Positions 15,496 through 29,072 are shown, counted from the first letter of the stretch. The stretch is DNA of 64,000 nt from Pseudomonas shahriarae (GCF_014268455.2 NZ_CP077085.1:1054001-1118000), one strand, 5' to 3'. Numbers and translations: made by a program. The notes: a model not told the origin generated them from the letters alone.

Positions 15496-15900
15496 ATGCT
15501 TTGGCAGTTGGCCCAGATGCTTTGGGTTGGCGGGCTATGGCTGCTGCATCTTGGTGTATTGCCGGTGCTGGGCATGATTGGCCTGGCGCCGTTGCTGATC
15601 GATGAGATCGGCGGATTATTGAGTGCGCTGCTGGTGGGATTTGCGGCGGCGTGCGTGATTCTCCAGGCATTGGTGCTGGTCAAGGCCGAGGGCTTGGGGA
15701 GTTTGTGGCGGGATATGCGCGGGCAACTGCTGTTGATGGCGCTGTATGCGTGCGCAATGTATTGCGTGGTGCGCATATTGCTGCCGGAAGCGTTGCGCTG
15801 GCAGCTGTTCAGCTATCTTGTGCTAGGGTTTTCTGGCTTGGTGCTGGTGGTACAGCCTGCGCCGGGATGGAGTGGCAGGGCGCGCGAAGCGCGCCCGTGA
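15496..15900 (+). CDS. Small inner-membrane protein, DUF4149-like
   Basis: 134 residues, about four hydrophobic helices (WQLAQMLWVGGLWLLHLGVLPVL; the LLVGFAAACVILQALVLV segment; LLLMALYACAMYCVVRIL; LFSYLVLGFSGLVLVV) and a basic end. The first helix with its W-GG and PVL pattern resembles DUF4149 proteins. A conserved hypothetical protein of this kind sits between greA and yhbY in other pseudomonads. The ATG at 15496 is chosen because an upstream start at 15445 would overlap greA; function unknown. Confidence 0.7.
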   Translation: MLWQLAQMLWVGGLWLLHLGVLPVLGMIGLAPLLIDEIGGLLSALLVGFAAACVILQALVLVKAEGLGSLWRDMRGQLLLMALYACAMYCVVRILLPEALRWQLFSYLVLGFSGLVLVVQPAPGWSGRAREARP

Positions 15901-15908
15901 CCCTTGCA

Positions 15909-16217
15909 TCATTTGAAGCGATGAACGTTCGACAGTTGCTTGTTGGCGCTGAAATTCTTGCGATACAGCAGCGCCATCTTGCCGATGACCTGAACCAGGT
16001 CCGCTTTGCCCACCTTGCACAGTTCTGCAATGGCGGCCAGGCGCGCTTCGCGATCAAGGATGTTGACCTTGATCTTGATCAGCTCGTGATCGCCTAATGC
16101 GCGTTCAAGTTCGGCTAACACACCTTCAGTCAAACCGTTGTCGGCCACAATCAAAACTGGTTTCAGATGGTGGCCAATGGATTTGTACTGTTTCTTCTGC
16201 TCTTGAGTGAGCGGCAT
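15909..16217 (-). CDS. yhbY: YhbY family RNA-binding CRM-domain protein
   Basis: 102 residues, a single CRM domain (MPLTQEQKKQYKSIGHHLKP, then the conserved GLTEGVLAELERAL and LIKIKVN). YhbY associates with pre-50S ribosomes in E. coli. It is divergent from rlmE, a 23S rRNA methyltransferase, which fits a ribosome-assembly neighbourhood. Confidence 0.95.
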   Translation of the reverse strand: MPLTQEQKKQYKSIGHHLKPVLIVADNGLTEGVLAELERALGDHELIKIKVNILDREARLAAIAELCKVGKADLVQVIGKMALLYRKNFSANKQLSNVHRFK

Positions 16218-16322
16218 AATCTGACCCCTGCGTCTGATCTTGTAAAAAGCGGCGGCCAGTTTACCCGAGCGAGTCCGGGACCGCCCAGTTAATCACGACC
16301 CGTTTTATTTTCGAGGTGGCCC

Positions 16323-16973
16323 GTGGCCCGTTCCAAAACTAGCCTTAATTGGCTTAAAGAGCATTTCAACGATCCTTACGTCAAAAAGGCGCAAAAGGAT
16401 GGCTACCGTTCCCGGGCCAGCTACAAGCTGCTGGAAATCCAGGAAAAGGACCGGTTGATCCGTCCCGGCATGAGCGTAATTGATCTCGGCGCAGCCCCCG
16501 GTGGCTGGTCCCAGGTGACCAGTCGTCTGATTGGTGGGCAAGGCCGTTTGATCGCTTCCGATATCCTGGAAATGGATAGCATCCCTGATGTGACCTTCGT
16601 GCATGGCGACTTTACCCGTGATGATGTACTGGCACAGATCCTCGAGGCTGTCGGAAATTCGCAGGTAGACCTTGTGATTTCGGATATGGCCCCCAATATG
16701 AGTGGATTACCAGCCGTGGATATGCCACGCGCCATGTTCCTGTGCGAATTGGCACTGGATCTGGCAGGAAGGGTTCTGCGTCCGGGTGGTGATTTTCTGG
16801 TCAAGGTCTTCCTTGGGGAAGGTTTTGACGAGTACCACAAGAACATGCGCAAGCTGTTCGACAAGGTGCAGACCCGCAAGCCTGACTCCTCGAGGGACAG
16901 GTCTCGCGAGCAGTATTTGCTGGGCCGCGGCTATCGCGGTGTCGAAGGCGCTGCCAGTGATGAGCGTCTTTAA
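16323..16973 (+). CDS. rlmE: 23S rRNA (uridine-2'-O)-methyltransferase RlmE (FtsJ/RrmJ)
   Basis: 216 residues. SAM-binding motif [11 protein letters not shown] at about 57-67 and the K-D-K-E catalytic residues (K in YKLLEI, D in [12 protein letters not shown] in FLVKVF). It methylates U2552 of 23S rRNA and is a heat-shock protein in E. coli, where it also precedes ftsH. The start is GTG at 16323 behind GAGGT, matching the conserved N-terminus [10 protein letters not shown]. Confidence 0.97.
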   Translation: MARSKTSLNWLKEHFNDPYVKKAQKDGYRSRASYKLLEIQEKDRLIRPGMSVIDLGAAPGGWSQVTSRLIGGQGRLIASDILEMDSIPDVTFVHGDFTRDDVLAQILEAVGNSQVDLVISDMAPNMSGLPAVDMPRAMFLCELALDLAGRVLRPGGDFLVKVFLGEGFDEYHKNMRKLFDKVQTRKPDSSRDRSREQYLLGRGYRGVEGAASDERL

Positions 16974-17164
16974 AGGTTTTAAGGGAGTCGATAGGTTTTT
17001 TTATATCGCTTTCGTCACGAAGCTTTACGAATATTGTGTAGTCAAAGTTTCACAAAGGGTTACAGACGGCGCCTGCCAGAGTTGTAGGTAATGTAGTAAG
17101 TTAGGCCGGTGAATATCATGCGAAGCGCGCGCCAGTAGCGGAGCTTGCTTCAGAGGGTAGTTAA

Positions 17165-19084
<1,920 letters not shown>

Positions 19085-19092
19085 GGCTTGAA

Positions 19093-19944
19093 ATGACTTC
19101 TGTGTTGTCCTCCGCCCGGTTGCCTTGCGGCAACCGGGTTCTTGATTTGGCCCATACGCATGTAATGGGCATTCTCAATGTAACCCCTGATTCCTTTTCC
19201 GATGGTGGTCGCTTCAGCCAGTTGGATGCGGCGTTGCGCCATGCGGCGGCAATGGTAGCTGCAGGTGCGACCATTATTGATGTGGGGGGCGAATCGACCC
19301 GGCCTGGCGCGCGTGCTGTTTCCCCTGTGGAGGAAATGGAGCGTGTTGCGCCGATTGTCGAGCGTATTCACCGCGAACTGGATGTCATCATTTCGGTAGA
19401 CACCTCGACCCCGGCGGTCATGCGCGAAACCGCGCGGCTTGGGGCCGGGCTGATCAATGACGTGCGCTCGCTGCAGCGCGACGGCGCGCTGGATGCGGCG
19501 GCGGCCACCGGGTTGCCTGTCTGCCTGATGCATATGCTCGGCGAGCCCGGGACGATGCAGGACGCGCCGCACTATGATCACCTGGTCGCAGAAGTGACGG
19601 AATTTCTTGGCGATCGCATTGCCCAATGCGCCGCTGTGGGAATTGCCCCTGAGCGGATCATTCTCGATCCCGGGTTTGGTTTTGCCAAAACCCTGCAGCA
19701 CAATCTGAGCCTGTTCAAACATATGGAATCCCTTCATGCCCTTGGTCGCCCCCTGTTGGTTGGGGTGTCGCGCAAGAGCATGATAGGCATGGCCCTGAAT
19801 CGCCCTGTGGGTGAGCGTCTGTACGGTGGCCTGGCCCTGGCGGCGCTTGCCGTGGCCAAGGGTGCGCGTATTCTGCGGGTACACGATGTGGCCGAGACAG
19901 TTGATGTTGTACGGATGATCGAAGCAGTAGAATCAGCCGAATAA
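19093..19944 (+). CDS. folP: Dihydropteroate synthase FolP
   Basis: 283 residues of TIM-barrel enzyme joining pABA to the pterin pyrophosphate in folate synthesis, the sulfonamide target. Signatures [15 protein letters not shown] and the later [11 protein letters not shown]. The frame stays open back into ftsH; the ATG at 19093 gives the family length. It sits 8 bp behind ftsH and 16 bp before glmM, the standard ftsH-folP-glmM order. Confidence 0.97.
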   Translation: MTSVLSSARLPCGNRVLDLAHTHVMGILNVTPDSFSDGGRFSQLDAALRHAAAMVAAGATIIDVGGESTRPGARAVSPVEEMERVAPIVERIHRELDVIISVDTSTPAVMRETARLGAGLINDVRSLQRDGALDAAAATGLPVCLMHMLGEPGTMQDAPHYDHLVAEVTEFLGDRIAQCAAVGIAPERIILDPGFGFAKTLQHNLSLFKHMESLHALGRPLLVGVSRKSMIGMALNRPVGERLYGGLALAALAVAKGARILRVHDVAETVDVVRMIEAVESAE

Positions 19945-19960
19945 GAATGATGGAGCACTT

Positions 19961-21298
19961 ATGACAAAGAAATATTTTGGCACCGACGGTATTCGTGGTC
20001 GGGTCGGCGAATTCCCGATCACTCCGGACTTTATGCTCAAGCTGGGCTGGGCGGCCGGGATGGCCTTCCGCAGCATGGGGGCATGCCGCATCCTGGTGGG
20101 TAAGGACACGCGGATTTCTGGCTATATGTTCGAGTCTGCGCTGGAGGCGGGCCTGTCTGCCGCCGGGGCAGATGTGATGTTGCTGGGGCCGATGCCTACG
20201 CCGGCGATCGCTTACCTGACGCGTACCTTTCACGCTGAAGCCGGTATTGTGATCAGTGCCTCGCACAATCCCCATGATGACAATGGCATCAAATTCTTCT
20301 CGGGCCAGGGCACCAAGCTGCCGGACGCGATCGAGCACATGATTGAAGAGTTGCTGGATGCGCCGATGACCGTCGTCGAATCGAGCAAGCTGGGCAAGGT
20401 CTCACGGATTAACGATGCGTCTGGCCGTTATATCGAATTCTGCAAAAGCAGCGTGCCTACCAGCACTAATTTTGCCGGGCTCAAGGTGGTCATCGACTGT
20501 GCCCATGGTGCAACCTACAAGGTTGCTCCGAGTGTATTCAAGGAGTTGGGTGCCGAGGTTACAGTGCTGTCGGCCCAGCCCAACGGCCTGAACATCAACG
20601 ATAACTGTGGTTCGACCCATATGGGTCAATTGCAGGCAGCGGTATTGGCCGAGCACGCGGACCTGGGTATTGCCTTCGATGGCGACGGTGACCGCGTGTT
20701 GATGGTCGATCATACCGGCGCCATCGTCGACGGTGACGACCTGCTGTTCATCATTGCCCGCGACCTGCATGAGCGTAACAAGCTGCAAGGTGGCGTGGTC
20801 GGTACCCTGATGAGTAATCTGGGGCTGGAGCTGGCCCTGGCAGACCTGGGGATCCCGTTCGTGCGGGCCAATGTGGGCGACCGCTACGTGATTGCCGAGC
20901 TGCTGGAGCGCAACTGGCTGGTAGGTGGCGAGAATTCGGGGCATGTCGTGTGCTTCCAGCACACCACGACCGGGGATGCGATCATTGCGGCGCTGCAGGT
21001 GCTGTTGGCCCTGCGTCGGCGTGACGAAAGCCTGGCCCTGGCGCGCCAGGCGCTGCGCAAGTGCCCGCAGGTGCTGCTCAATGTGCGCTTTTCGGGTGGC
21101 GAAAACCCTATCGAGCACCCGGCGATCAAGGAAGCCTGTGAGCGCGTTACCGTCGCTATGGCGGGGCGTGGTCGGGTCTTGTTGCGCAAGTCGGGGACCG
21201 AGCCTTTGGTGCGTGTGATGGTCGAAGGCGATGATGAAACACAGGTTCGCGGCTACGCCGAAGAGCTGGCAAAACTGGTAACTGAAGTTTGCGCCTGA
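19961..21298 (+). CDS. glmM: Phosphoglucosamine mutase GlmM
   Basis: 445 residues. It interconverts GlcN-6-P and GlcN-1-P for UDP-GlcNAc and hence peptidoglycan and LPS. Catalytic phosphoserine loop [15 protein letters not shown] near residue 100, metal loop DGDGDR near 241-246, sugar loop GGENSGH, and phosphate-binding [12 protein letters not shown] near the C-terminus. The ATG follows GGAG. Confidence 0.98.
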   Translation: MTKKYFGTDGIRGRVGEFPITPDFMLKLGWAAGMAFRSMGACRILVGKDTRISGYMFESALEAGLSAAGADVMLLGPMPTPAIAYLTRTFHAEAGIVISASHNPHDDNGIKFFSGQGTKLPDAIEHMIEELLDAPMTVVESSKLGKVSRINDASGRYIEFCKSSVPTSTNFAGLKVVIDCAHGATYKVAPSVFKELGAEVTVLSAQPNGLNINDNCGSTHMGQLQAAVLAEHADLGIAFDGDGDRVLMVDHTGAIVDGDDLLFIIARDLHERNKLQGGVVGTLMSNLGLELALADLGIPFVRANVGDRYVIAELLERNWLVGGENSGHVVCFQHTTTGDAIIAALQVLLALRRRDESLALARQALRKCPQVLLNVRFSGGENPIEHPAIKEACERVTVAMAGRGRVLLRKSGTEPLVRVMVEGDDETQVRGYAEELAKLVTEVCA

Positions 21299-21364
21299 AT
21301 TCGGCTTGCCAGTGTTGATGTGGTTGGGTAACATCTGCGCCCACTTTGACCGACGAGGTACAGC

Positions 21365-22120
21365 ATGCGTCGCACTATGGTAGCTGGTAACTGGAAGATG
21401 CACGGTACCCGCGCCAGTGTCGCTGAGCTGGTCAATGGCCTTCGTCACCTGGCCCTGCCGAGCGGTGTTGATATCGCGGTATTCCCGCCTTGCTTGCATA
21501 TCAACCAAGTGGTTGATGGCTTGAAAGGCAAGTCGATCCAGGTCGGCGCGCAGAATTCTGCGGTGGAAGCCATGCAGGGTGCGTTGACCGGTGAGATTGC
21601 ACCGAGTCAGCTGGTGGATGCGGGTTGTTCCTATGTGCTTGTTGGGCACTCCGAGCGCCGTCAGATGATGGGCGAACGTGATGGGATACTCAATCGCAAG
21701 TTCGCAGCAGCACAGGCTTGTGGCCTGATTCCGGTGTTGTGCATAGGGGAGACCCTTGAGCAGCGTGAATCGGGCAAGACTCTTGAAGTTGTCTCGCGTC
21801 AGCTGGGCAGCATCATCGAGGAGTTGGGTGTTGGTGCGTTTGCAAAGGCAGTGATTGCTTACGAGCCGGTCTGGGCCATTGGCACCGGGCTGACTGCTAC
21901 ACCGCAACAGGCGCAGGATGTGCACGCAGCCATTCGCGCGCAGTTGGCGGCAGAGAATTCTGAGGTCGCACAAGGTGTGCGGCTTCTATACGGCGGCAGC
22001 GTGAAGGCGGCCAATGCGGTCGAACTGTTCGGCATGCCGGATATCGATGGGGGGCTCATTGGTGGAGCTTCCCTGAATGCAGATGAGTTCGGTGCGATTT
22101 GTCGCGCCGCGGGAAACTGA
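21365..22120 (+). CDS. tpiA: Triosephosphate isomerase
   Basis: 251 residues. GNWKMHG supplies the substrate Lys, LVGHSERR the catalytic His, and [11 protein letters not shown] the catalytic Glu. Glycolytic and gluconeogenic interconversion of DHAP and GAP. In line with glmM and 4 bp before secG. Confidence 0.99.
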   Translation: MRRTMVAGNWKMHGTRASVAELVNGLRHLALPSGVDIAVFPPCLHINQVVDGLKGKSIQVGAQNSAVEAMQGALTGEIAPSQLVDAGCSYVLVGHSERRQMMGERDGILNRKFAAAQACGLIPVLCIGETLEQRESGKTLEVVSRQLGSIIEELGVGAFAKAVIAYEPVWAIGTGLTATPQQAQDVHAAIRAQLAAENSEVAQGVRLLYGGSVKAANAVELFGMPDIDGGLIGGASLNADEFGAICRAAGN

Positions 22121-22124
22121 GAAA

Positions 22125-22508
22125 ATGCTGGAAACAGTCGTAGTCGTTTTTCATCTGTTGGGTGCACTGGGCGTTGTTGCCCTGGTATTGCTGCAACAGG
22201 GTAAAGGTGCGGACGCTGGTGCGTCTTTCGGGGCAGGTGCTTCAAATACTGTGTTCGGAAGCCAAGGTTCCTCTACCTTTCTTAGTAAGTTTACTGCTAT
22301 ACTTGCCGCCGGTTTCTTCATAACCAGCCTGGGGTTAGGTTACTTTGCTAAAGAGAAAGCTCATGTGCTGACTCAAGCAGGTTTGCCAGATCCAGCAGTG
22401 TTGGAAGTTCCAAAAGCAAAACCGGCTTCTGATGATGTCCCGGTGCTTCAAGAGCAAAAGTCGGCTACTCCAGCGACTGACGTGCCTCCAGCTCAAGAGC
22501 AGAAGTAA
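22125..22508 (+). CDS. secG: Preprotein translocase subunit SecG
   Basis: 127 residues: two TM helices (about 3-23 and 52-72) around the conserved cytosolic loop [19 protein letters not shown], then a Pro/Ala-rich tail of some 50 residues that is longer than in E. coli. Accessory subunit of Sec[24 protein letters not shown] is the family start, fixing 22125. tRNA-Leu follows 21 bp downstream. Confidence 0.96.
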   Translation: MLETVVVVFHLLGALGVVALVLLQQGKGADAGASFGAGASNTVFGSQGSSTFLSKFTAILAAGFFITSLGLGYFAKEKAHVLTQAGLPDPAVLEVPKAKPASDDVPVLQEQKSATPATDVPPAQEQK

Positions 22509-22529
22509 GAAGGTTGTAAACGCTGTATT

Positions 22530-22615
22530 GCCGAGGTGGTGGAATTGGTAGACACGCAACCTTGAGGTGGTTGTGCCCATAGGGTGTAGGGGTTCGAGTC
22601 CCCTTCTCGGTACCA
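22530..22615 (+). tRNA. tRNA-Leu (GAG)
   Basis: 86-nt class II cloverleaf: acceptor GCCGAGG pairs with TCTCGGT, anticodon stem CAACC/GGTTG with loop TTGAGGT (anticodon GAG), a long variable arm, T-arm with GGTTCGAGTCC, and an encoded CCA. secG-tRNA-Leu-tRNA-Met-rimP is the classic Pseudomonas/E. coli order. Confidence 0.97.
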
Positions 22616-22711
22616 ATTATCAGGAGAGCCCGCTGTTGCGGGCTTTCTTGTAGGTGGAAGGTTACATTGACCCTGTAAGGGATCGGTCGTATACTTCCGC
22701 CCCAGCTTTGT

Positions 22712-22788
<77 letters not shown>

Positions 22789-22798
22789 GTTTTAGCGG

Positions 22799-22820
22799 AG
22801 CCCCTTTTAAGGGGCTTTTT
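22799..22820 (+). terminator. Terminator after tRNA-fMet
   Basis: AGCCCC-ttttaa-GGGGCT followed by TTTTT, 10 bp after the tRNA CCA. Confidence 0.85.
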
Positions 22821-22837
22821 GTTAGCTGGACACTTTC

Positions 22838-22859
22838 AACGCCGCTGTTCGACGGCGTT
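22838..22859 (+). terminator. Second hairpin before rimP
   Basis: AACGCCG-ctgttcga-CGGCGTT, without a strong T-run. The middle of three hairpins in the metY-rimP gap. Confidence 0.45.
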
Positions 22860-22865
22860 TCAAGG

Positions 22866-22889
22866 ATGGGCGTTTCGCCCATTTTTTTA
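22866..22889 (+). terminator. Third hairpin, terminator-like, in the rimP leader
   Basis: ATGGGCG-ttt-CGCCCAT followed by seven Ts, 40 bp before the rimP GTG. If the operon promoter lies upstream, this must be read through or regulated, so it is a candidate attenuator of rimP-nusA-infB. Confidence 0.7.
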
Positions 22890-22928
22890 TTTTGCACAGC
22901 ATGCACATACATGCACGAGGGGGTTCAG

Positions 22929-23387
22929 GTGTCGAGCAAGCTAGAAGAGTTGCAGGCCTTGCTGGCCCCGGTGGTCGTGGCCCTAGGCTATGAATGCTGG
23001 GGTATTGAGTTTTCGGCTCAAGGTCGCCACTCAATGTTGCGCGTTTATATCGATAAAGAGGGCGGTGTGCTGGTGGACGATTGTGCCATCGTCAGCCGTC
23101 AGATCAGCGGTGTCCTGGATGTTGAAGATCCGATCGCCGTTGAATACACCCTCGAAGTTTCCTCGCCAGGCATGGAACGCCCACTGTTCACTATTGAGCA
23201 GTTTGCTAAATATGTCGGTGAACAAGTGAAGATCAAGCTGCGATCCCCTTTCGAAGGGCGACGCAACTTTCAGGGCCTTCTGCGCGGTGTAGAAGAACAG
23301 GATGTAGTGGTGCAGGTAGAAGACCACGAGTTCCTGTTGCCGATCGATATGATCGACAAGGCCAACATTATTCCCAGTTTTGACTGA
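22929..23387 (+). CDS. rimP: Ribosome maturation factor RimP
   Basis: 152 residues, standard length. Required for 30S assembly. Core [30 protein letters not shown] and [12 protein letters not shown] motifs. The GTG at 22929, a few bases after GAGGGGG, gives the conserved [11 protein letters not shown] start; an upstream ATG at 22914 would add a non-family MHEGVQ. First gene of the rimP-nusA-infB cluster. Confidence 0.97.
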   Translation: MSSKLEELQALLAPVVVALGYECWGIEFSAQGRHSMLRVYIDKEGGVLVDDCAIVSRQISGVLDVEDPIAVEYTLEVSSPGMERPLFTIEQFAKYVGEQVKIKLRSPFEGRRNFQGLLRGVEEQDVVVQVEDHEFLLPIDMIDKANIIPSFD

Positions 23388-23446
23388 GACGTGCCAGAAA
23401 CTGCGGATCCCGCGGATCCAATGGCTTGCGAAAGGCGAGGCGTACG

Positions 23447-24928
23447 ATGAGCAAAGAAGTACTGCTGGTTGTTGAGTCGGTATCCAATGAAAAGGGCGTA
23501 CCGGCTAACGTGATTTTTGAAGCGCTGGAGTTGGCCCTGGCCACTGCTACCAAAAAGCGTTTTGAAGACGAAGTTGATCTGCGTGTGGAAATCAATCGCC
23601 ATACCGGAGCTTATGAGACTTTCCGTCGCTGGACAGTCGTTGAAGAAGCCGATCTTGATGATCCGGCCATCGAAACCTGGCCAAGCAAGGTTGCGCAAAC
23701 GCATCCGGGCGCCCAGGTGGGTGACGTCGTCGAGGAAAAGATCGAGTCCATCGAGTTCGGCCGCATCGCTGCACAGACTGCCAAGCAAGTCATTGTGCAA
23801 AAGGTCCGTGAAGCCGAGCGCGCTCAAGTCGTTGACGCCTATCGCGAGCGCCTGGGGGAAATCATCTCCGGCACCGTGAAGAAAGTGACCCGCGACAACG
23901 TGATCGTCGATCTGGGTAACAATGCTGAAGCGTTGCTGGCCCGTGAAGACATCATTTCCCGCGAAACCTTCCGTGTCGGCGTGCGTTTGCGTGCGCTGCT
24001 CAAGGAAATCCGCACTGAGAACCGTGGCCCTCAACTGATCCTGTCGCGTACCGCGCCGGAAATGTTGATCGAGCTGTTCCGTATCGAAGTGCCGGAAATT
24101 GCCGAAGGCCTGATCGAAGTCATGGCTGCGTCCCGCGACCCGGGTTCGCGCGCCAAGATCGCGGTCCGCTCCAAGGACAAACGCATCGACCCGCAGGGTG
24201 CTTGCATTGGTATGCGCGGTTCGCGCGTCCAGGCAGTGTCGGGCGAATTGGGCGGTGAGCGTGTGGATATCGTGCTGTGGGACGATAACCCGGCGCAGTT
24301 CGTGATCAACGCCATGTCCCCGGCTGAAGTCGCGGCAATTATTGTTGACGAGGATGCCCATGCAATGGACATCGCCGTTGGCGCAGACAATCTGGCCCAG
24401 GCCATCGGTCGCGGTGGTCAGAACGTGCGTCTGGCCAGCCAGTTGACTGGCTGGACCCTGAACGTCATGACCGAATCGGACATCCAGGCTAAGCAGCAAG
24501 CAGAAACCGGCGACATCCTGCGCAACTTCATCGACGAGCTGGAAGTCGACGAAGATCTGGCACAGGTGCTGGTAGATGAAGGCTTTACCAGCCTGGAAGA
24601 GATTGCCTACGTACCGGTGGAGGAAATGCTCAACATCGACGGCTTTGACGAAGACACCGTCAACGAGCTTCGCGCTCGGGCCAAGGATCGCTTGTTGACT
24701 AAAGCCATCGCTACTGAGGAAAAGCTGGCAGACGCCCATCCGGCCGAAGACCTGCTCTCGCTTGAGGGTATGGACAAGGATTTGGCGATGGAACTGGCGG
24801 TGCGCGGCGTAATTACCCGCGAAGACCTGGCCGAGCAGTCTATTGACGACCTGCTCGACATCGACGGCATTGACGATGATCGTGCCGGCAAGTTGATCAT
24901 GGCCGCCCGAGCCCATTGGTTCGAGTAA
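23447..24928 (+). CDS. nusA: Transcription termination/antitermination factor NusA
   Basis: 493 residues: N-terminal RNA polymerase domain (1-125), S1 domain (about 135-200), two KH domains (about 230-345) and two C-terminal acidic repeat domains (about 360-490), the gamma-proteobacterial layout. It controls pausing and termination. [17 protein letters not shown] is the family start, at 23447; an upstream ATG at 23426 is not conserved. Confidence 0.98.
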   Translation: MSKEVLLVVESVSNEKGVPANVIFEALELALATATKKRFEDEVDLRVEINRHTGAYETFRRWTVVEEADLDDPAIETWPSKVAQTHPGAQVGDVVEEKIESIEFGRIAAQTAKQVIVQKVREAERAQVVDAYRERLGEIISGTVKKVTRDNVIVDLGNNAEALLAREDIISRETFRVGVRLRALLKEIRTENRGPQLILSRTAPEMLIELFRIEVPEIAEGLIEVMAASRDPGSRAKIAVRSKDKRIDPQGACIGMRGSRVQAVSGELGGERVDIVLWDDNPAQFVINAMSPAEVAAIIVDEDAHAMDIAVGADNLAQAIGRGGQNVRLASQLTGWTLNVMTESDIQAKQQAETGDILRNFIDELEVDEDLAQVLVDEGFTSLEEIAYVPVEEMLNIDGFDEDTVNELRARAKDRLLTKAIATEEKLADAHPAEDLLSLEGMDKDLAMELAVRGVITREDLAEQSIDDLLDIDGIDDDRAGKLIMAARAHWFE

Positions 24929-24955
24929 TTAGGCGCGGCCTGAGGAGAGAAGTGC

Positions 24956-27481
24956 ATGACGCAAGTCACGGTGAAACAACTGGCCGATGAGGTCAAAACA
25001 CCGGTAGAGCGCCTGTTGCAGCAGATGCGTGAGGCAGGTCTGCCGCACACCGCCGCCGAGGAACATGTGAGCGACAGTGAGAAGCAATCGTTGCTGACTC
25101 ACTTGAAAAGCAGCCACAAGGCGAAAGTGGAAGAACCGCGCAAGATTACATTGCAGCGCAAAACAACCAGCACCCTGCGGGTGGCTGGTAGCAAGAGCAT
25201 CAGCGTTGAAGTGCGTAAGAAGAAAGTCTTCGTACAGCGCAGCCCGGAAGAAATCGAAGCCGAGCGCAAACGCGAGATGGACGAACGTCGCGCAGTAGAA
25301 AATGCTGCACGTCAGAAGGCTGAAGAAGAAGCCAAGCGTCGCGCCGAAGAAGAAGCGCGTCGCCAGCCTGCTGCTGCGCAACCTGCTGGTACTGACGCAG
25401 TCGCTGCGCCTAGCGCGCCTGTAGAAGCTGTGCGTGAGGCCGCTCCGGTTGCCGCTGCACCAGCGCCTGCTGCTGACGCTCGCAAGCGCGACGAACCTCG
25501 TCGTCCGGACAAACCACGTGCCGACGATAACAATCGTCGTAGCGGCGGTGGCGATGGCGAGCGTAAAAACGCTCCACATCGTGCTTCGGTCAAAGAGAAA
25601 GCGCCTGCTCCGCGCGTTGCCCCACGTACTACCGACGAAGAAAGCGATGGCTTCCGTCGTGGTGGTCGCGGCAAGGCCAAGCTGAAGAAACGCAACGCCC
25701 ACGGTTTCCAGAGCCCAACCGGCCCTGTCGTGCGTGAAGTGAAGATCGGCGAGACCATCACTGTTGGCGATCTCGCTCAGCAGATGTCGGTCAAGGCTGC
25801 TGAAATCATCAAGTTCATGTTCAAGCTGGGTACTCCAGCCACCATCAACCAGGTACTGGACCAGGAAACTGCCCAACTGGTTGCTGAAGAGCTGGGCCAC
25901 AAAGTGACCCTTGTCAGCGACACCGCCCTGGAAGATTCCCTGGCCGAGTCCCTGAAGTTTGAAGGTGAAGCGGTTTCCCGTGCTCCAGTCGTGACCGTCA
26001 TGGGCCACGTTGACCACGGTAAGACTTCCCTGCTCGACTACATCCGTCGTGCCAAGGTTGCAGCGGGCGAAGCCGGCGGCATTACCCAGCACATCGGTGC
26101 CTACCACGTTGAAACCGACCGTGGCATGGTGACGTTCCTCGACACCCCTGGTCACGCCGCGTTTACCGCCATGCGTGCCCGTGGTGCCAAGGCGACCGAC
26201 ATCGTGATCCTGGTGGTTGCAGCGGACGACGGCGTGATGCCGCAAACCATCGAAGCCGTTCAGCATGCTAAAGCAGCTGGCGTGCCGCTGGTGGTTGCCG
26301 TGAACAAAATCGACAAGCCGGGCGCTGATCTCGATCGCATCCGTAGCGAACTGTCGGTTCATGGCGTGACTTCCGAAGAGTGGGGTGGCGACACTCCATT
26401 CGTACCGGTCTCGGCGAAGATGGGTACCGGCGTTGACGAACTGCTCGAAGCAGTCCTGTTGCAAGCCGAGGTCCTGGAACTGACCGCTACCCCATCGGCT
26501 CCTGGCCGTGGTGTTGTGGTTGAATCCCGCCTCGACAAGGGCCGTGGCCCGGTTGCGACCGTTCTGGTTCAAGACGGTACCCTGCGCCAAGGCGACATGG
26601 TGCTGGTCGGTTCGAACTACGGCCGTGTACGTGCCATGCTCGACGAGAACGGCAAGCCAATCAAGGAAGCCGGTCCAGCCATCCCTGTCGAGATTCTCGG
26701 CCTGGACGGTACCCCGGACGCTGGCGACGAGATGAGCGTAGTTGCTGACGAGAAGAAAGCCCGTGAAGTGGCTCTGTTCCGTCAAGGCAAGTTCCGCGAA
26801 GTCAAGCTGGCCCGTGCTCACGCCGGCAAGCTGGAAAACATCTTCGAGAACATGGGCCAGGAAGAGAAGAAGACGCTTAACATCGTCCTCAAATCTGACG
26901 TCCGTGGTTCCCTCGAAGCGTTGAACGGCGCCTTGAATGGCCTGGGTAACGACGAAGTGCAAGTGCGTGTTGTCGGTGGCGGTGTCGGTGGTATCACCGA
27001 ATCCGACGCCAACCTGGCACTGGCTTCCAACGCTGTACTGTTCGGCTTCAACGTGCGTGCCGATGCTGGCGCACGGAAGATCGTCGAGCAGGAAGGCCTG
27101 GACATGCGTTACTACAACGTCATCTACGACATCATCGAAGACGTCAAGAAAGCCCTCACCGGCATGCTTGGCAGTGACGTTCGGGAAAATATCCTGGGTG
27201 TCGCCGAAGTCCGTGACGTGTTCCGTTCGCCGAAGTTTGGCGCGATCGCCGGTTGCATGGTTATCGAAGGTACTGTGCACCGTAACCGTCCAATCCGTGT
27301 ACTGCGTGAAGACATCGTTATCTTCGAAGGCGAGCTGGAATCCCTGCGCCGCTTCAAGGATGACGCTTCCGAAGTACGTGCCGGCATGGAGTGCGGTATT
27401 GGCGTCAAGAGCTACAACGACGTCAAGCCTGGCGACAAGATCGAAGTCTACGAGAAGGTTCAGGTTGCTCGCAGCCTCTAA
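24956..27481 (+). CDS. infB: Translation initiation factor IF-2
   Basis: 841 residues. N-terminal IF2-N helical module ([23 protein letters not shown]), then a long Ala/Glu/Arg-rich variable stretch (about 85-245), the G domain with [17 protein letters not shown] and NKID, and C-terminal domains binding fMet-tRNA. It recruits initiator tRNA to the 30S subunit. It lies 27 bp after nusA. Confidence 0.99.
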   Translation: MTQVTVKQLADEVKTPVERLLQQMREAGLPHTAAEEHVSDSEKQSLLTHLKSSHKAKVEEPRKITLQRKTTSTLRVAGSKSISVEVRKKKVFVQRSPEEIEAERKREMDERRAVENAARQKAEEEAKRRAEEEARRQPAAAQPAGTDAVAAPSAPVEAVREAAPVAAAPAPAADARKRDEPRRPDKPRADDNNRRSGGGDGERKNAPHRASVKEKAPAPRVAPRTTDEESDGFRRGGRGKAKLKKRNAHGFQSPTGPVVREVKIGETITVGDLAQQMSVKAAEIIKFMFKLGTPATINQVLDQETAQLVAEELGHKVTLVSDTALEDSLAESLKFEGEAVSRAPVVTVMGHVDHGKTSLLDYIRRAKVAAGEAGGITQHIGAYHVETDRGMVTFLDTPGHAAFTAMRARGAKATDIVILVVAADDGVMPQTIEAVQHAKAAGVPLVVAVNKIDKPGADLDRIRSELSVHGVTSEEWGGDTPFVPVSAKMGTGVDELLEAVLLQAEVLELTATPSAPGRGVVVESRLDKGRGPVATVLVQDGTLRQGDMVLVGSNYGRVRAMLDENGKPIKEAGPAIPVEILGLDGTPDAGDEMSVVADEKKAREVALFRQGKFREVKLARAHAGKLENIFENMGQEEKKTLNIVLKSDVRGSLEALNGALNGLGNDEVQVRVVGGGVGGITESDANLALASNAVLFGFNVRADAGARKIVEQEGLDMRYYNVIYDIIEDVKKALTGMLGSDVRENILGVAEVRDVFRSPKFGAIAGCMVIEGTVHRNRPIRVLREDIVIFEGELESLRRFKDDASEVRAGMECGIGVKSYNDVKPGDKIEVYEKVQVARSL

Positions 27482-27552
27482 CTCGCGCACTTCAGGAGCC
27501 ACGCCGCGTGTGGGCATGCAAATGCCCCGCGCAGTGTCCGGACTCTAAACGC

Positions 27553-27587
27553 AACGCCCGGTCTGGCTTTTGTCAGGCCGGGCGTTT
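27553..27587 (+). terminator. Hairpin between infB and rbfA
   Basis: AACGCCCGGTCTG pairs with CAGGCCGGGCGTT (13 bp, one G-T). Only a short T-run follows, so partial termination is likely inside the operon. Confidence 0.65.
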
Positions 27588-27640
27588 GCCGCTTTCAGAC
27601 CCCACGGGTTTCACCGTGTGGCAGTAACAGGTAACAAGAC

Positions 27641-28036
27641 ATGGCAAAAGAATACAGCCGTACCCAACGTATCGGCGATCAGATGCAGCGCGAGCTGGCC
27701 CAACTGATCCGTCGCGAAGTCAAAGACCCGCGCGTTGGCCTGGTCACCATCACCGCTGTTGAAGTGAGCCGTGACGTCGGTCACGCCAAGATCTTCATCA
27801 CCGTGATGGGTCAGGACAACAGCGAAGAAATCGCGCAAAGCATCAAGGTGCTCAACTCCGCTGCAGGTTTCCTGCGTATGCAGTTGGCCCGTGAGATGAA
27901 GCTGCGCAGCGTGCCCCAGTTGCACTTCCACTACGACGAAAGCGTCGTGCGTGGTGCGCACCTGTCGGCCCTGATCGAGCGCGCCGTGGCTGAAGACAAT
28001 CAGCATCCGTCCACACCTGAAGACGCCAAGGAGTAA
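27641..28036 (+). CDS. rbfA: 30S ribosome-binding factor RbfA
   Basis: 131 residues with a KH-type fold: [25 protein letters not shown] at the N-terminus and [22 protein letters not shown] near the C-terminus. Cold-shock factor needed for 16S 5'-end maturation. It is 3 bp ahead of truB. Confidence 0.98.
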   Translation: MAKEYSRTQRIGDQMQRELAQLIRREVKDPRVGLVTITAVEVSRDVGHAKIFITVMGQDNSEEIAQSIKVLNSAAGFLRMQLAREMKLRSVPQLHFHYDESVVRGAHLSALIERAVAEDNQHPSTPEDAKE

Positions 28037-28039
28037 GCG

Positions 28040-28957
28040 GTGGCTCAGGTCAAACGTATCCGTCGTAACGTCAGCGGCATCATCCTGCTCGACAAGCCCA
28101 TTGGTTTTACCTCCAATGCGGCGTTGCAGAAGGTCCGCTGGCTGCTCAATGCCGAAAAGGCCGGGCACACTGGTAGCCTCGACCCCCTGGCTACTGGCGT
28201 GTTGCCATTGTGCTTTGGCGAGGCCACCAAGTTCTCGCAATACCTGCTCGATTCGGACAAGGGTTACGAAACCCTTATGCAGCTGGGCAAGACCACCACC
28301 ACGGCAGACGCCGAAGGTGATGTTCTGCAGGTTCGCGACGTGACCGTTGGTCGTGCAGATATCGAGGCTGCCTTACCCGCTTTTCGTGGGCAAATCAGTC
28401 AGATACCGCCGATGTACTCGGCTCTCAAGCGTGATGGCCAGCCTCTTTACAAGCTGGCACGTGCGGGCGAAGTAGTGGAGCGTGAACCGCGTTCTGTTAC
28501 TATTGCGCGCTTGGAATTGCTCGCCTGTGAAGGCGACACCGCCCGCTTGGCCGTGGACTGCAGCAAAGGCACCTATATCCGTACCCTGGTGGAAGATATT
28601 GGTGAACAGCTCGGTTGCGGCGCGTACGTTGCAGAACTGCGACGCACCCAGGCTGGCCCTTTCACCCTGGCCCAGACGGTCACGTTGGAAGAGTTGGAAG
28701 CTGTACATGCCGAAGGCGGCAATGAAGCAGTTGATCGCTTCCTGATGCCATCGGACAGCGGTTTGCTGGATTGGCCATTGCTGCACTTCTCGGAACACAG
28801 CGCGTTCTACTGGCTCAACGGCCAGCCGGTCCGCGCACCGGATGCTCCGAAGTTCGGCATGGTGCGGGTACAAGATCATAACGGTCGCTTTATCGGTATC
28901 GGTGAAGTGAGCGAAGACGGGCGCATCGCGCCGCGTCGGCTGATTCGGTCAGAATGA
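28040..28957 (+). CDS. truB: tRNA pseudouridine(55) synthase TruB
   Basis: 305 residues. Catalytic Asp in [15 protein letters not shown] (about residue 48), plus a C-terminal PUA-like domain. It makes pseudouridine 55 in the T-loop of tRNAs. GTG start at 28040, overlapping in effect with the rbfA end (3-bp gap) and matching the conserved [19 protein letters not shown] start. Confidence 0.97.
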   Translation: MAQVKRIRRNVSGIILLDKPIGFTSNAALQKVRWLLNAEKAGHTGSLDPLATGVLPLCFGEATKFSQYLLDSDKGYETLMQLGKTTTTADAEGDVLQVRDVTVGRADIEAALPAFRGQISQIPPMYSALKRDGQPLYKLARAGEVVEREPRSVTIARLELLACEGDTARLAVDCSKGTYIRTLVEDIGEQLGCGAYVAELRRTQAGPFTLAQTVTLEELEAVHAEGGNEAVDRFLMPSDSGLLDWPLLHFSEHSAFYWLNGQPVRAPDAPKFGMVRVQDHNGRFIGIGEVSEDGRIAPRRLIRSE

Positions 28958-29072
28958 CCGAACGAGTGTGGCTGTTAACAGGCACGGTCAACACTCATTT
29001 TTAGATACAGGGATTTGTCCCTGGCCTGTTGAAACTGCCCTTTGGGTGGTTTCCTGAAAAAAGGATTGCCTC

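Noticed and set aside
16974..17164. Search for a sigma-32 promoter before ftsH
   Set aside because: ftsH is heat-induced in E. coli, but I find no CTTGAA-N13/14-CCCCAT match in the 190-bp gap.
24929..27517. 862-codon minus-strand ORF over infB
   Set aside because: A codon-bias shadow of infB; its composition follows the complement of infB.
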